Shown piece by piece: positions 1 through 5,415 of a DNA stretch of 5,415 nt (positions are counted from its first letter, which is position 1; each line of letters begins with the position of its first letter). The notes beneath the pieces were generated by a model. That model saw nothing but the letters and a program-made list of their open reading frames with translations, did not search any database and was not told the DNA's origin. Position numbers and translations under genes: made by a program. Source of the DNA: Nevskiaceae bacterium (GTDB lineage Bacteria > Pseudomonadota > Gammaproteobacteria > Steroidobacterales > Steroidobacteraceae); assembly GCA_031277355.1 (NCBI GenBank), contig JAITMN010000329.1, positions 1 through 5,415 of the forward strand. Direction: 5' to 3'.

Positions 1-784
1 AATTGCGATTGATCTCGTACACCTTCTCGAAGCCGCCGACGACCAGACGCTTCAGATACAACTCCGGCGCAATGCGCAGATACATCGCCATGTCGAGCGC
101 ATTGTGATGCGTGACGAAAGGACGCGCCGCAGCGCCGCCGGGAATGGGCTGCATCATCGGCGTTTCCACTTCCATGAAACCGCGTGAGTCCAACTCTTCG
201 CGCAAGCGGCGCACGATGCGCGTGCGCGTCTGGAATACGGCGCGGGCGTCGTCGTTGACGATCAGATCGACGTAGCGCTGACGATAGCGGGTGTCTACAT
301 CGGCAAGGCCGTGCCATTTGTCGGGCAGCGGGCGCAGCGACTTGGCAAGCAGTCGCAGCGACGTGACCCTCACCGACAACTCACCGGTGCGCGTGCGAAA
401 CAGCAGGCCGGAAGCCCCGAGCGTGTCGCCCACATCCCAGCCCTTGAAGGCGTCGTAAGTCTCGCCGAGCGTTGCGGCTTGCAGGAACAACTGGATGCGC
501 CCGGAGGGATCGGCAATCGTCGCAAAGCTCGCCTTGCCCATAACGCGCTTGGCCATCATTCGCCCGGCCACCGTGACCGCAATCGCCTGCTGCTCCAATT
601 GCTCCGTGCTGTCGAGCGCGTGTGCCGCTTGCAGGTCGCCGGCGTAATGCGTGCGGCGAAAATCGTTGGGATAGGCGATGCCTCCCACGCGCAATTGCGC
701 AAGCTTCGCGCGACGCTCGGCGATCAACTTGTTTTCGTCTGGCCGGTTTTCGTCTTGCGGCGTCTGTTCCTGCTGCCTGTTCAC
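1..784 (-). CDS. lysS: lysine--tRNA ligase, class II (N-terminal part, cut by left edge)
   Basis: Cytoplasmic class II lysyl-tRNA synthetase, which charges tRNA-Lys with lysine using ATP. The window holds the first 261 residues of about 500; the rest lies beyond the left edge. After a polar N-terminal extension the protein shows the family's GIAYPNDFRR segment. Next comes the OB-fold anticodon-binding domain, including VAGRMMAKRVMGKASF, GRIQLFLQ and TGELSVRV. LRPLPDKWHGL and RYRQRYVDLI lead into the catalytic core, with motif 1 (GFMEVETPMM, about residues 202-211) and PGGAAARPFVTHHNALD. The sequence breaks at YEINRN, just before motif 2 (FRNEG in E. coli). I chose the GTG at 784-782 because no ATG precedes the conserved region and this GTG lies one base after the prfB stop. 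Only a weak purine stretch (AAGGCGGGG, inside the prfB end) precedes it, so translation is probably coupled to prfB termination. The prfB-lysS pair also occurs in E. coli. Confidence 0.97.
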   Translation of the reverse strand, partial: MNRQQEQTPQDENRPDENKLIAERRAKLAQLRVGGIAYPNDFRRTHYAGDLQAAHALDSTEQLEQQAIAVTVAGRMMAKRVMGKASFATIADPSGRIQLFLQAATLGETYDAFKGWDVGDTLGASGLLFRTRTGELSVRVTSLRLLAKSLRPLPDKWHGLADVDTRYRQRYVDLIVNDDARAVFQTRTRIVRRLREELDSRGFMEVETPMMQPIPGGAAARPFVTHHNALDMAMYLRIAPELYLKRLVVGGFEKVYEINRN

Positions 785-785
785 G

Positions 786-1887
786 CTACAACCCCGCCTT
801 CAAACTGGCTTCCATGAAGGGATCAAGATCACCGTCGAGCACCTTGTCGGTTGCGCCGACCTCGACATCGGTGCGCAGGTCCTTGATGCGCGACTGATCG
901 AGTACATAGGAGCGAATCTGATTGCCCCAACTGACATCGGACTTGGCGTCTTCCAGCACCTTCGCCGCCGCGTTGCGCTTGTTCACTTCCAGCTCATACA
1001 GCTTGGCCTTCAGCATTTTCATTGCGGTGGAGCGGTTCTTGTGCTGGCTGCGCTCGGTTTGGCAGGCCACGACAATGCCCGAAGGAATATGCCGCAGCCG
1101 CACCGCCGATTCGGTCTTGTTCACATGCTGGCCGCCCGCGCCGCTGGAGCGGTACACATCCATTTCGATGTCGGCGGGGTTCACCTCGATGTCAATGTCA
1201 TCGTCGATCTGCGGCGAGACGAACACCGACGCAAACGACGTGTGACGGCGATTGCCCGAATCAAACGGGCTCTTGCGCACCAGCCGATGCACGCCGGTTT
1301 CGGTGCGCAACCAGCCGTAGGCATACTCGCCCTCGAAGGCAATCGACGCGCTCTTGATGCCGGCCACTTCGCCGGCGTTGGAGTCGAGCACTTCAGTGGT
1401 AAAGCCGCGTTGCGCACCCCAGCGCAGGTACATGCGCATCAGCATCTGCGCCCAATCCTGCGCTTCGGTGCCGCCCGCGCCGGCTTGAATGTCCAGATAT
1501 GCGCTGTGCGAATCCATTTGCCCACGGAACATGCGCTTCAATTCCAGCGCACGCACGCTGGCGTCCAGGTCCGGCAGTTCGCGCTCCACTTCGGCCACCG
1601 CCGCCACATCGGCTTCGGCTTCGGCCAGTTCGAGCAGTTCCAGCGCATTGCTCACGCCGGATTGCGCTTCATCCAGTTGCGCCAGCTCGTCTTCCAGCCG
1701 CGAGCGTTCGCGGCCCAACTCCTGCGCACGTTCGGGCTTGGTCCAAATCTCGGGCTGTTCAAGCTCCAGGCTTACTTCTTCGAGCCGTTCTTTCTTGCCA
1801 GCATAGTCAAAGGAACCCCCGAAGCGAGGTGCTGCGGTCGAGCAGATCGCGGAGGCTACGGTTCAGTTGTGCGGTTTCCATCGGCAT
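786..1887 (-). CDS. prfB: peptide chain release factor 2 (RF2), programmed +1 frameshift
   Basis: RF2 recognises UGA and UAA stop codons in the ribosome and triggers peptide release. The gene needs a +1 shift: frame 1 is 1887-1810 (26 codons, ending LRGFL), then T1809 is skipped and frame 2 runs 1808-786. The product is 366 residues, against 365 in E. coli. After the shift comes DYAGKKERLEEV, then a helical domain 1 with an Ala/Glu-rich stretch. The core follows with YLDIQAGAGGTEAQDWA, the stop-codon-reading SPF motif (206-208, in VRKSPFDSG) and the peptide-release GGQ motif (251-253, in SGAGGQHVN). The residue matching E. coli position 246 is Ser, not the Thr of K-12. The protein ends in EASLKAGL, as in E. 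coli. ATG 1887 is chosen, with ATG 1881 two codons later as an alternative; neither has a Shine-Dalgarno sequence. Because the shift competes with RF2-dependent termination at UGA, the gene should be autoregulated. lysS follows after one base. Confidence 0.97.
1806..1821 (-). promoter_or_regulatory. programmed +1 ribosomal frameshift site of prfB
   Basis: The minus strand reads CGG GGG TTC CTT TGA C. The parts match the known E. coli site (AGGGGG TAT CTT TGA C): a Shine-Dalgarno-like G-run at 1821-1816, a three-base spacer, the slippery CTT at 1812-1810, and the in-frame TGA at 1809-1807 followed by C, a weak termination context. The frame encoding DYAGKK, conserved in RF2, begins at the GAC obtained by skipping T1809. 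Changes from E. coli are C for A before the G-run and TTC for TAT. Confidence 0.95.
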
Positions 1888-1889
1888 CG

Positions 1890-1925
1890 GGCGATTGTAG
1901 CAGCACCGCCGCCGCTACAATCGCC
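1890..1925. repeat. perfect 12-bp inverted repeat with 12-base spacer between ompW and prfB
   Basis: GGCGATTGTAGC (1890-1901) and GCTACAATCGCC (1914-1925) are exact reverse complements around AGCACCGCCGCC. Each arm contains TACAAT on one strand, so both strands carry the same -35-like/-10-like arrangement. The left arm ends two bases before the prfB ATG. As RNA read through from ompW it would form a strong hairpin against the start codon; as DNA it could be a dimeric regulator site or a symmetric promoter. No T-run follows on either strand, so it is not a normal intrinsic terminator. Confidence 0.75.
1894..1920 (-). promoter_or_regulatory. candidate prfB-lysS promoter, possibly giving a leaderless mRNA
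   Basis: On the minus strand, TACAAT (1899-1894) matches the sigma-70 -10 hexamer at five of six positions. TTGTAG (1920-1915) is a partial -35 match at a short spacing of 15 bases. A start about seven bases past the -10 would fall on or next to A1887 of the prfB ATG. The absence of any Shine-Dalgarno sequence before ATG 1887 or ATG 1881 fits a leaderless transcript. This is inferred from sequence only; the short spacer is the main weakness. Confidence 0.5.
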
Positions 1926-1946
1926 GCGCATGAGGCCGACGCCGGA

Positions 1947-2630
1947 TCAGTAGAAGCGGTAGGCGACGCCCGCGCTGATCACCCAGGGGTCCAGATCATG
2001 CTTGGTTTGCAGCACCCGCGTGCCGTCGGCGGTGAAGAAGCTGGCCTTCGGGCGCACGAAGTAACGCTTGGCGTCGAAGGTAAAGCTCAGGCCACTGTCG
2101 TTGACAGCAATATCGATGCCCGCCTGCAACGCCGCACCGAAGGTGTTGCTGATGTCCACGTTCGTAAGGCCCAGCGCCACGGCATCCGCGCCCGGCTTGT
2201 CGCCCAGCGACACAAACCACGCAGGGCCCGCGCCCACATAGGGCTTCATCTCGCCCAGACCCGTGAAGTGATACTTCGCCGTGACGGTGGCGGGCAGAAT
2301 CAGGTAGTCCTTCACCAGCTTCGCGCCTGCCAGGTTTCCCTTGCCCTTCACGCTGTGATTGGTGACGCAGCAGATGGTTTCGACGGAGAAGTTCGGCGCA
2401 AAGAAATATTCAAGCGCCACAGTCGGCACATATTGATCGCTGCCGGAAGTATTGGAACCGGCCAATGCGCCGGCAGCAGGACCACTGGCGCTGCTGACGC
2501 CGCCATCGGGAAGAACGCCGGTGACGAGCAGCTTGGCTTGCAATCTGCCATCCGGATCGCCCGCATGCGCGGCGGCAGAAGCGATCAGAGCGGAAGTTGC
2601 GGCGATGGATAAAAACAAACGAGATGTCAT
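1947..2630 (-). CDS. ompW: OmpW-family outer-membrane beta-barrel protein
   Basis: A 227-residue outer-membrane protein of the OmpW family, predicted to be a small eight-stranded barrel that may pass small hydrophobic molecules. The ligand cannot be told from the sequence. The start at ATG 2630 has AAGGA ten bases upstream and gives a clean signal peptide (MTSRLFLSIAATSALIASAA then AHA, cleavage before GDPD). Strands can be read off: GRLQAKLLVTGVL, a Gly/Ser/Ala-rich loop (about 43-65), YVPTVALEYFF, FSVETICCVTNHSV, LPATVTAKYHF, KPYVGAGPAWFVSL, TFGAALQAGIDIAV, LSFTFDAKRYFV, and the family-typical DLDPWVISAGVAYRF ending. The protein ends in YRFY, one residue past the usual terminal F; a terminal aromatic residue is the barrel-assembly signal. 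The vicinal pair C87-C88 holds its only cysteines. It stands alone between recJ (154 bp away) and prfB (59 bp away), so it probably has its own promoter, although I could not place one confidently. Confidence 0.92.
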   Translation of the reverse strand: MTSRLFLSIAATSALIASAAAHAGDPDGRLQAKLLVTGVLPDGGVSSASGPAAGALAGSNTSGSDQYVPTVALEYFFAPNFSVETICCVTNHSVKGKGNLAGAKLVKDYLILPATVTAKYHFTGLGEMKPYVGAGPAWFVSLGDKPGADAVALGLTNVDISNTFGAALQAGIDIAVNDSGLSFTFDAKRYFVRPKASFFTADGTRVLQTKHDLDPWVISAGVAYRFY

Positions 2631-2640
2631 GGGGAGATAA

Positions 2641-2645
2641 TCCTT
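2641..2645 (-). promoter_or_regulatory. ompW ribosome binding site
   Basis: AAGGA on the minus strand (2645-2641) lies ten bases before ATG 2630. It favours this start, which is also where the signal peptide begins, over the in-frame GTG at 2666-2664. Confidence 0.7.
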
Positions 2646-2659
2646 TTCGTTGCAAATCG

Positions 2660-2682
2660 GAACCACGCGACTCCTGTGGTTC
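2660..2682 (-). promoter_or_regulatory. candidate hairpin in the ompW leader
   Basis: On the minus strand, GAACCAC, the loop AGGAGTCGC and GTGGTTC form a perfect seven-base-pair stem with a nine-base loop, about 15 bases upstream of the ompW ribosome binding site. The loop contains an AGGAG sequence. The 3' arm begins with a GTG in frame with ompW, 12 codons upstream of the ATG. It could be a leader structure, a weak recJ 3' end (only a short ATTT follows), or chance. Confidence 0.4.
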
Positions 2683-2710
2683 TTTGCGATGCGCCTGCAA
2701 GGATAATCAC

Positions 2711-2744
2711 TGCGACGCTGCGACACCACTGCTAATTTGTCGCA
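2711..2744. repeat. TGCGAC-type repeat cluster upstream of ompW
   Basis: On the plus strand TGCGAC occurs twice in tandem at an eight-base period (2711 and 2719). The second copy, extended to TGCGACA (2719-2725), is matched by TGTCGCA (2738-2744) as a perfect seven-base inverted repeat with a 12-base AT-richer spacer. This arrangement looks like a dimeric regulator's operator. Its position in the recJ-ompW gap, 80-115 bp before the ompW ATG, suits control of ompW. No regulator can be named from the sequence. Confidence 0.4.
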
Positions 2745-2784
2745 AAACACAGCCACTTTGATTCAACGCATCACCGAATCGTTC

Positions 2785-4527
2785 TCATTTGTCTTTCGTC
2801 GCTTGCGCCACGTGATCGACGAGCAATTGCAAACGCCGCTCGCCCTGGTAGTGATTCACGTCGAGGCGATACACCAACTGCAACGTACCTTCGGGCGGCG
2901 AGGTGAACTGTTCGCCGAGCAGATTGAAGGCGATGGCGTCGAGGCGCGTGCTGCTGCCCGCAGGACGCAACCAATACTTCACATGCTTTTCGCCGACGAC
3001 GCGCGAGGCGTCCACTTCAAAATTGCCGTGAAAGCAGGGTTCGGGAAAGCCTTGACCCCACGGTCCGGCTTCACGCAACACTTCAGCGGTTTGCAGACAC
3101 AGGTCGGCAACATTCAATTCACCATCGGTCCAGATCGCATCATCCGGATCGATGCGTTGCAGGCAGCGCGCAATCTCTTCATCGAATGCGCGGGCGAATA
3201 CGTCGAGCGATGTTTCGGCTATCGTCAATCCGGCGGCCATCGCATGTCCGCCAAAGCGCAGGATCAGGCCCGGATGCGACACGGCAATCGTGTCGATCAC
3301 GTCGCGGATATGCACGCCGGCAATCGAGCGGCCTGAACCGCGCAGCGTGAGACCATCGCCTGCCGGTGCAAAGGCAATCACCGGGCGGCCCGCATGATCC
3401 TTCACGCGGCTCGCCACCAGTCCCACAACGCCCTGATGCCAGTCGGCGTCGTACAACACCAGACCTTGACGCTGCTGTGAAGGCGGCCGCCGCGCCAGCA
3501 TGCGCACTGCGGCCAATGCCTGTTCCTGCATCTGACCTTCGATCTCGCGGCGCTGACGATTCAGTTCATCCAGTTGCGCGGCCAACGCACGCGCCTCGTC
3601 GAGCGAATCGGTCAACAGACAGCGAATGCCGATGGACATATCATCCAGACGTCCCGCCGCATTCAGACGCGGCCCAACAGCAAACCCCAGATCGCTGGCA
3701 ACGAGACGATCCAGCTCGCGACGCCCCACTTCCAGCAACGCGCGAATACCCGGCACGCAGCGACCGGCGCGGATGCGCTGCAAACCCTGCGCCACGAGGA
3801 TGCGATTGTTCTGATCGAGCATGACCACATCAGCCACCGTGCCCAGCGCAACCAGATCGAGAAACTGCGCCACCGATGCTGCGCCGGGCGGCAACGATGC
3901 TTCGCTCTGCAATTGCCGCTGCAATGCCGCCAGCACATAGAACGCTGCGCCCACGCCGGCCAGCGCGCGGCTGCCGAAACTGCTGCCGATCAGATTGGGA
4001 TTGACGATCACATTGGCGCCGGGCAAATGCTCACCGGCAAGATGATGGTCGGTGATCAGCACGTCGATGCCGGCCGCGCGCGCATCGGCAACGCCTTCGT
4101 TGCTGGCGATGCCATTGTCCACCGTCACCAGCAGCGTGGGATCGCGCTCTCGCGCCAGCGCGACAATGGGCGGCGTGAGGCCGTAACCGAAACGAAAGCG
4201 ATCCGGCACGAGAAAATCCACCTGCGCAAAACCCCAGCCGCGCAGCGCGCGCAGCATCAGCGCGGTGCTGGTGGCTCCATCGGCGTCGTAGTCGCCGACG
4301 ACGAGAATCCGCCCGTTGCGATGACGCTTCAGCAGCGCGGCGGCCTCAGTCACACCATCCAGTGAACTGATCGGCAGCAGCGCGGCGATGTCGGTGGTTA
4401 CCTGCGCGGCGCGACCAATGCCGCGTGCGGCGTAGATGCGTTGAAGCAAGGGCGGAAGATCACCACTGAGCTCCGGAGCCATCGGCACGGCGCGCTCACG
4501 AATCCTGCGCGAAGCCATCGCACTCAC
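2785..4527 (-). CDS. recJ: single-stranded-DNA-specific 5'-3' exonuclease RecJ
   Basis: RecJ degrades single-stranded DNA 5' to 3' in recombinational repair (RecFOR pathway), mismatch repair and base-excision repair, using Mn/Mg bound by a DHH phosphoesterase core. All motifs are present, numbered from the GTG: motif I VVGDYDADGATS (D79, D81, D83), motif II VTVDNGI (D137), motif III TDHH (160-163 with D160, H161, H162), and motif IV GTVADVV (229-235). Further conserved blocks are GPRLNAAGRLDD (285-296), WHQGVVG (363-369), GSGRSI (397-402) and the DHHA1-domain GGHAMAAG (426-433). The protein ends in an OB-fold-like region (LDAIAFNLLG, YRLDVNHYQGERRLQLLVD). It has 580 residues from the GTG at 4527, or 577 from ATG 4518; E. 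coli RecJ has 577. I prefer the GTG because GAGG lies seven bases before it and it overlaps the upstream stop as GTGA. Nothing suggests loss of function. No convincing terminator follows. Confidence 0.97.
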   Translation of the reverse strand: MSAMASRRIRERAVPMAPELSGDLPPLLQRIYAARGIGRAAQVTTDIAALLPISSLDGVTEAAALLKRHRNGRILVVGDYDADGATSTALMLRALRGWGFAQVDFLVPDRFRFGYGLTPPIVALARERDPTLLVTVDNGIASNEGVADARAAGIDVLITDHHLAGEHLPGANVIVNPNLIGSSFGSRALAGVGAAFYVLAALQRQLQSEASLPPGAASVAQFLDLVALGTVADVVMLDQNNRILVAQGLQRIRAGRCVPGIRALLEVGRRELDRLVASDLGFAVGPRLNAAGRLDDMSIGIRCLLTDSLDEARALAAQLDELNRQRREIEGQMQEQALAAVRMLARRPPSQQRQGLVLYDADWHQGVVGLVASRVKDHAGRPVIAFAPAGDGLTLRGSGRSIAGVHIRDVIDTIAVSHPGLILRFGGHAMAAGLTIAETSLDVFARAFDEEIARCLQRIDPDDAIWTDGELNVADLCLQTAEVLREAGPWGQGFPEPCFHGNFEVDASRVVGEKHVKYWLRPAGSSTRLDAIAFNLLGEQFTSPPEGTLQLVYRLDVNHYQGERRLQLLVDHVAQATKDK

Positions 4528-4538
4528 GTTGCCGCCTC
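4524..4538 (-). promoter_or_regulatory. recJ ribosome binding site and GTGA stop-start overlap
   Basis: The minus strand reads GAGG (4538-4535), seven bases, then GTGA, in which GTG (4527-4525) opens recJ and TGA (4526-4524) closes the upstream gene. This four-base overlap is typical of termination-reinitiation coupling. It supports GTG as the recJ start over ATG 4518, which lies 16 bases from the GAGG. Confidence 0.7.
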
Positions 4539-5415
4539 GCGCCACCAGCGCACGGGTCTTCGCCAAGGCAGACGCGGCAACCATGAGGGCGCGATGCGCC
4601 AACCTCGTCCTCCGATCCACAATCGCAGCGAGGCCAGTTCACGCCGCGCCAACGCATCGCGCAGCGGCGCGAACCAATCTTTTTCCAATCGCTGCATCGG
4701 ATCATCGCGCGGACCCAACGCGGCAGCGCTGCAACACACGATGGCCTCAACGGTTCCTGCAGGCAGATCGGAGAAGCGATCAGCCCGCTCCACCGCACCG
4801 CCACGCGCCTTCCACAGCCCGCGAAGAAAAACGTCGTCGCCATAGGCCGGCGGCAACGCTGACTGCGTGCCCGTCTGCTTGTTGATCGTCAACACATCGG
4901 GCTCGCCATTCCCGCCACCCCACAACCACAACCCATTCACCGCCAGTTCACCTCTGCGCTCGCGCGCCTGATTGCGCGGATGCTCATGCAGCCACATCTC
5001 GATCTCCGCGCCCACTGCCCGCATCGCGCGATCCGCCGCGCCGGGCGCAATCGACGCCGACAGCGCAGCGCCGAGCCATCGCGCCGGATCGCCCTGCCCC
5101 TGCGCATCCGATGGCAACCCCTCGATCAACAATGTCGGCGCAAGCGGATGCAGACGCAGTCCGCTGCCGTCGAACGCGCGATTGAACTCCTGGCTCCAAC
5201 CCAACGCTTCCTCCGGCGACAGACGCAACAACCCCGCCGCGTGCAAACTCACCCGGCTGATCCCCGCCACCCGATGCACCGGCTGTGCAAACCACAACCC
5301 CTTGTCCGGCGCGACATCATCCAGCAAGCGCGCCGCGACGTGCGCCGGAGCCAATGCCAAAGCCTGCGCCGACGCCGCCGGCACCCCCGCCTCCACCAGC
5401 AACGCCGCACGCCAG
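4524..5415 (-). CDS. RpfE/COG4255-type protein ('phosphoglycerate mutase' in relatives), 5' end cut by right edge
   Basis: The last 296 residues are visible (in frame from 5414); the N-terminus is beyond the window. I recognise the family from SQEFNRAFDGSGLRLHPLAP, from LAVNGLWLWGGG (about 4912-4943), and from the WFAPLRDAL...LASLRLWIG C-terminal segment. In many beta- and gammaproteobacteria such proteins sit beside recJ. They are called RpfE in Xanthomonas or annotated by similarity as cofactor-independent phosphoglycerate mutase; the true activity is, to my knowledge, not established. The stretch LWFAQPVHRVAGISRVSL matches a conserved family segment (usually ADPVHL). I see no signal peptide in the visible part and no transmembrane segment. 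The C-terminus is rich in Trp and Arg (SWLPRLPWRRPVRWWREAAT). The gene ends inside the recJ start (GTGA), so the two are probably co-translated. A TTG at 5402 could be read as a start, but the frame stays open to the edge and the family is longer, so I treat the gene as partial. Confidence 0.7.
   Translation of the reverse strand, partial: WRAALLVEAGVPAASAQALALAPAHVAARLLDDVAPDKGLWFAQPVHRVAGISRVSLHAAGLLRLSPEEALGWSQEFNRAFDGSGLRLHPLAPTLLIEGLPSDAQGQGDPARWLGAALSASIAPGAADRAMRAVGAEIEMWLHEHPRNQARERRGELAVNGLWLWGGGNGEPDVLTINKQTGTQSALPPAYGDDVFLRGLWKARGGAVERADRFSDLPAGTVEAIVCCSAAALGPRDDPMQRLEKDWFAPLRDALARRELASLRLWIGGRGWRIAPSWLPRLPWRRPVRWWREAAT

Noticed and set aside
1611..1625. Tandem GGCTTC repeat
   Set aside because: It simply encodes the Ala-Glu-Ala-Glu stretch in the helical domain of RF2; there are too few copies to be a meaningful repeat.
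1890..1925. Intrinsic terminator for ompW
   Set aside because: The inverted repeat is perfect, but no T-run follows on either strand and the stem ends two bases from the prfB ATG, so a regulatory or promoter role fits better.
1930..1953. Tiny plus-strand reading frame (seven codons) downstream of the mirrored TACAAT
   Set aside because: It is too short and lies antisense to the ompW end; it is mentioned only because of the symmetric promoter-like element.
678..2612. A very long open frame on the plus strand (644 codons) opposite prfB and ompW
   Set aside because: It runs antisense to two clearly recognisable genes, resembles no protein family, is rich in His/Arg/Ala, and is the kind of open frame expected from GC-rich third positions. 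It also spans the intergenic gap and both termini of real genes.
2758..2766. TTGATTCAA as an FNR-type site near ompW
   Set aside because: FNR sites need TTGAT and ATCAA separated by four bases; this is a single short palindrome with overlapping half-sites, located just past the recJ stop.
2760..2780. GATTC/GAATC hairpin just after recJ as a terminator
   Set aside because: The stem has only five base pairs, an 11-base loop and no T-tract directly after it.
4528..4620. N-terminal extension of recJ upstream to an ATG at 4620
   Set aside because: It would overlap the RpfE-like gene by about 97 bases, encodes nothing like the RecJ N-terminus, and the overlap GTG gives the usual family length.

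Overview
The window carries five protein-coding genes, all on the minus strand, so transcription runs right to left. No RNA gene, insertion sequence, CRISPR array or plus-strand gene could be supported. The order from upstream to downstream is: an RpfE/COG4255-type protein annotated in relatives as 'phosphoglycerate mutase' (cut by the right edge), recJ, an OmpW-family outer-membrane protein, prfB with its programmed +1 frameshift, and lysS (cut by the left edge). The DNA is GC-rich (roughly 60-65% by eye). The protein set and order point to a gammaproteobacterium, most plausibly of the Xanthomonadales/Lysobacterales. That placement rests on my memory of the lysS-prfB-(rpfD)-recJ-rpfE order beside the rpf quorum-sensing cluster of Xanthomonas, not on a search.

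Right part (2785-5415): the RpfE-like gene and recJ overlap by four bases (GTGA), with a good ribosome binding site ahead of the GTG, so they look translationally coupled. RecJ has every DHH-phosphoesterase motif and should be an intact 5'-3' single-strand exonuclease.

Middle (1888-2784): a 154-bp gap holding two inverted repeats leads into ompW, which looks like a separately regulated cell-envelope gene set between two housekeeping pairs. A 59-bp gap follows. It contains a perfect 12-bp inverted repeat whose arms each carry a TACAAT -10-like hexamer. On the minus strand this would start transcription at, or almost at, the prfB start codon, suggesting a leaderless prfB mRNA.

Left part (1-1887): prfB and lysS are separated by one base and form a translation operon, as prfB-lysS does in E. 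coli. RF2 production depends on +1 slippage at CTT TGA C, which makes it autoregulatory.

I see no clearly new multi-gene system. The points most worth a second look are the symmetric promoter/inverted repeat at prfB, the small regulatory structures ahead of ompW, the presence of ompW between recJ and prfB, and the uncharacterised RpfE-like partner of recJ.
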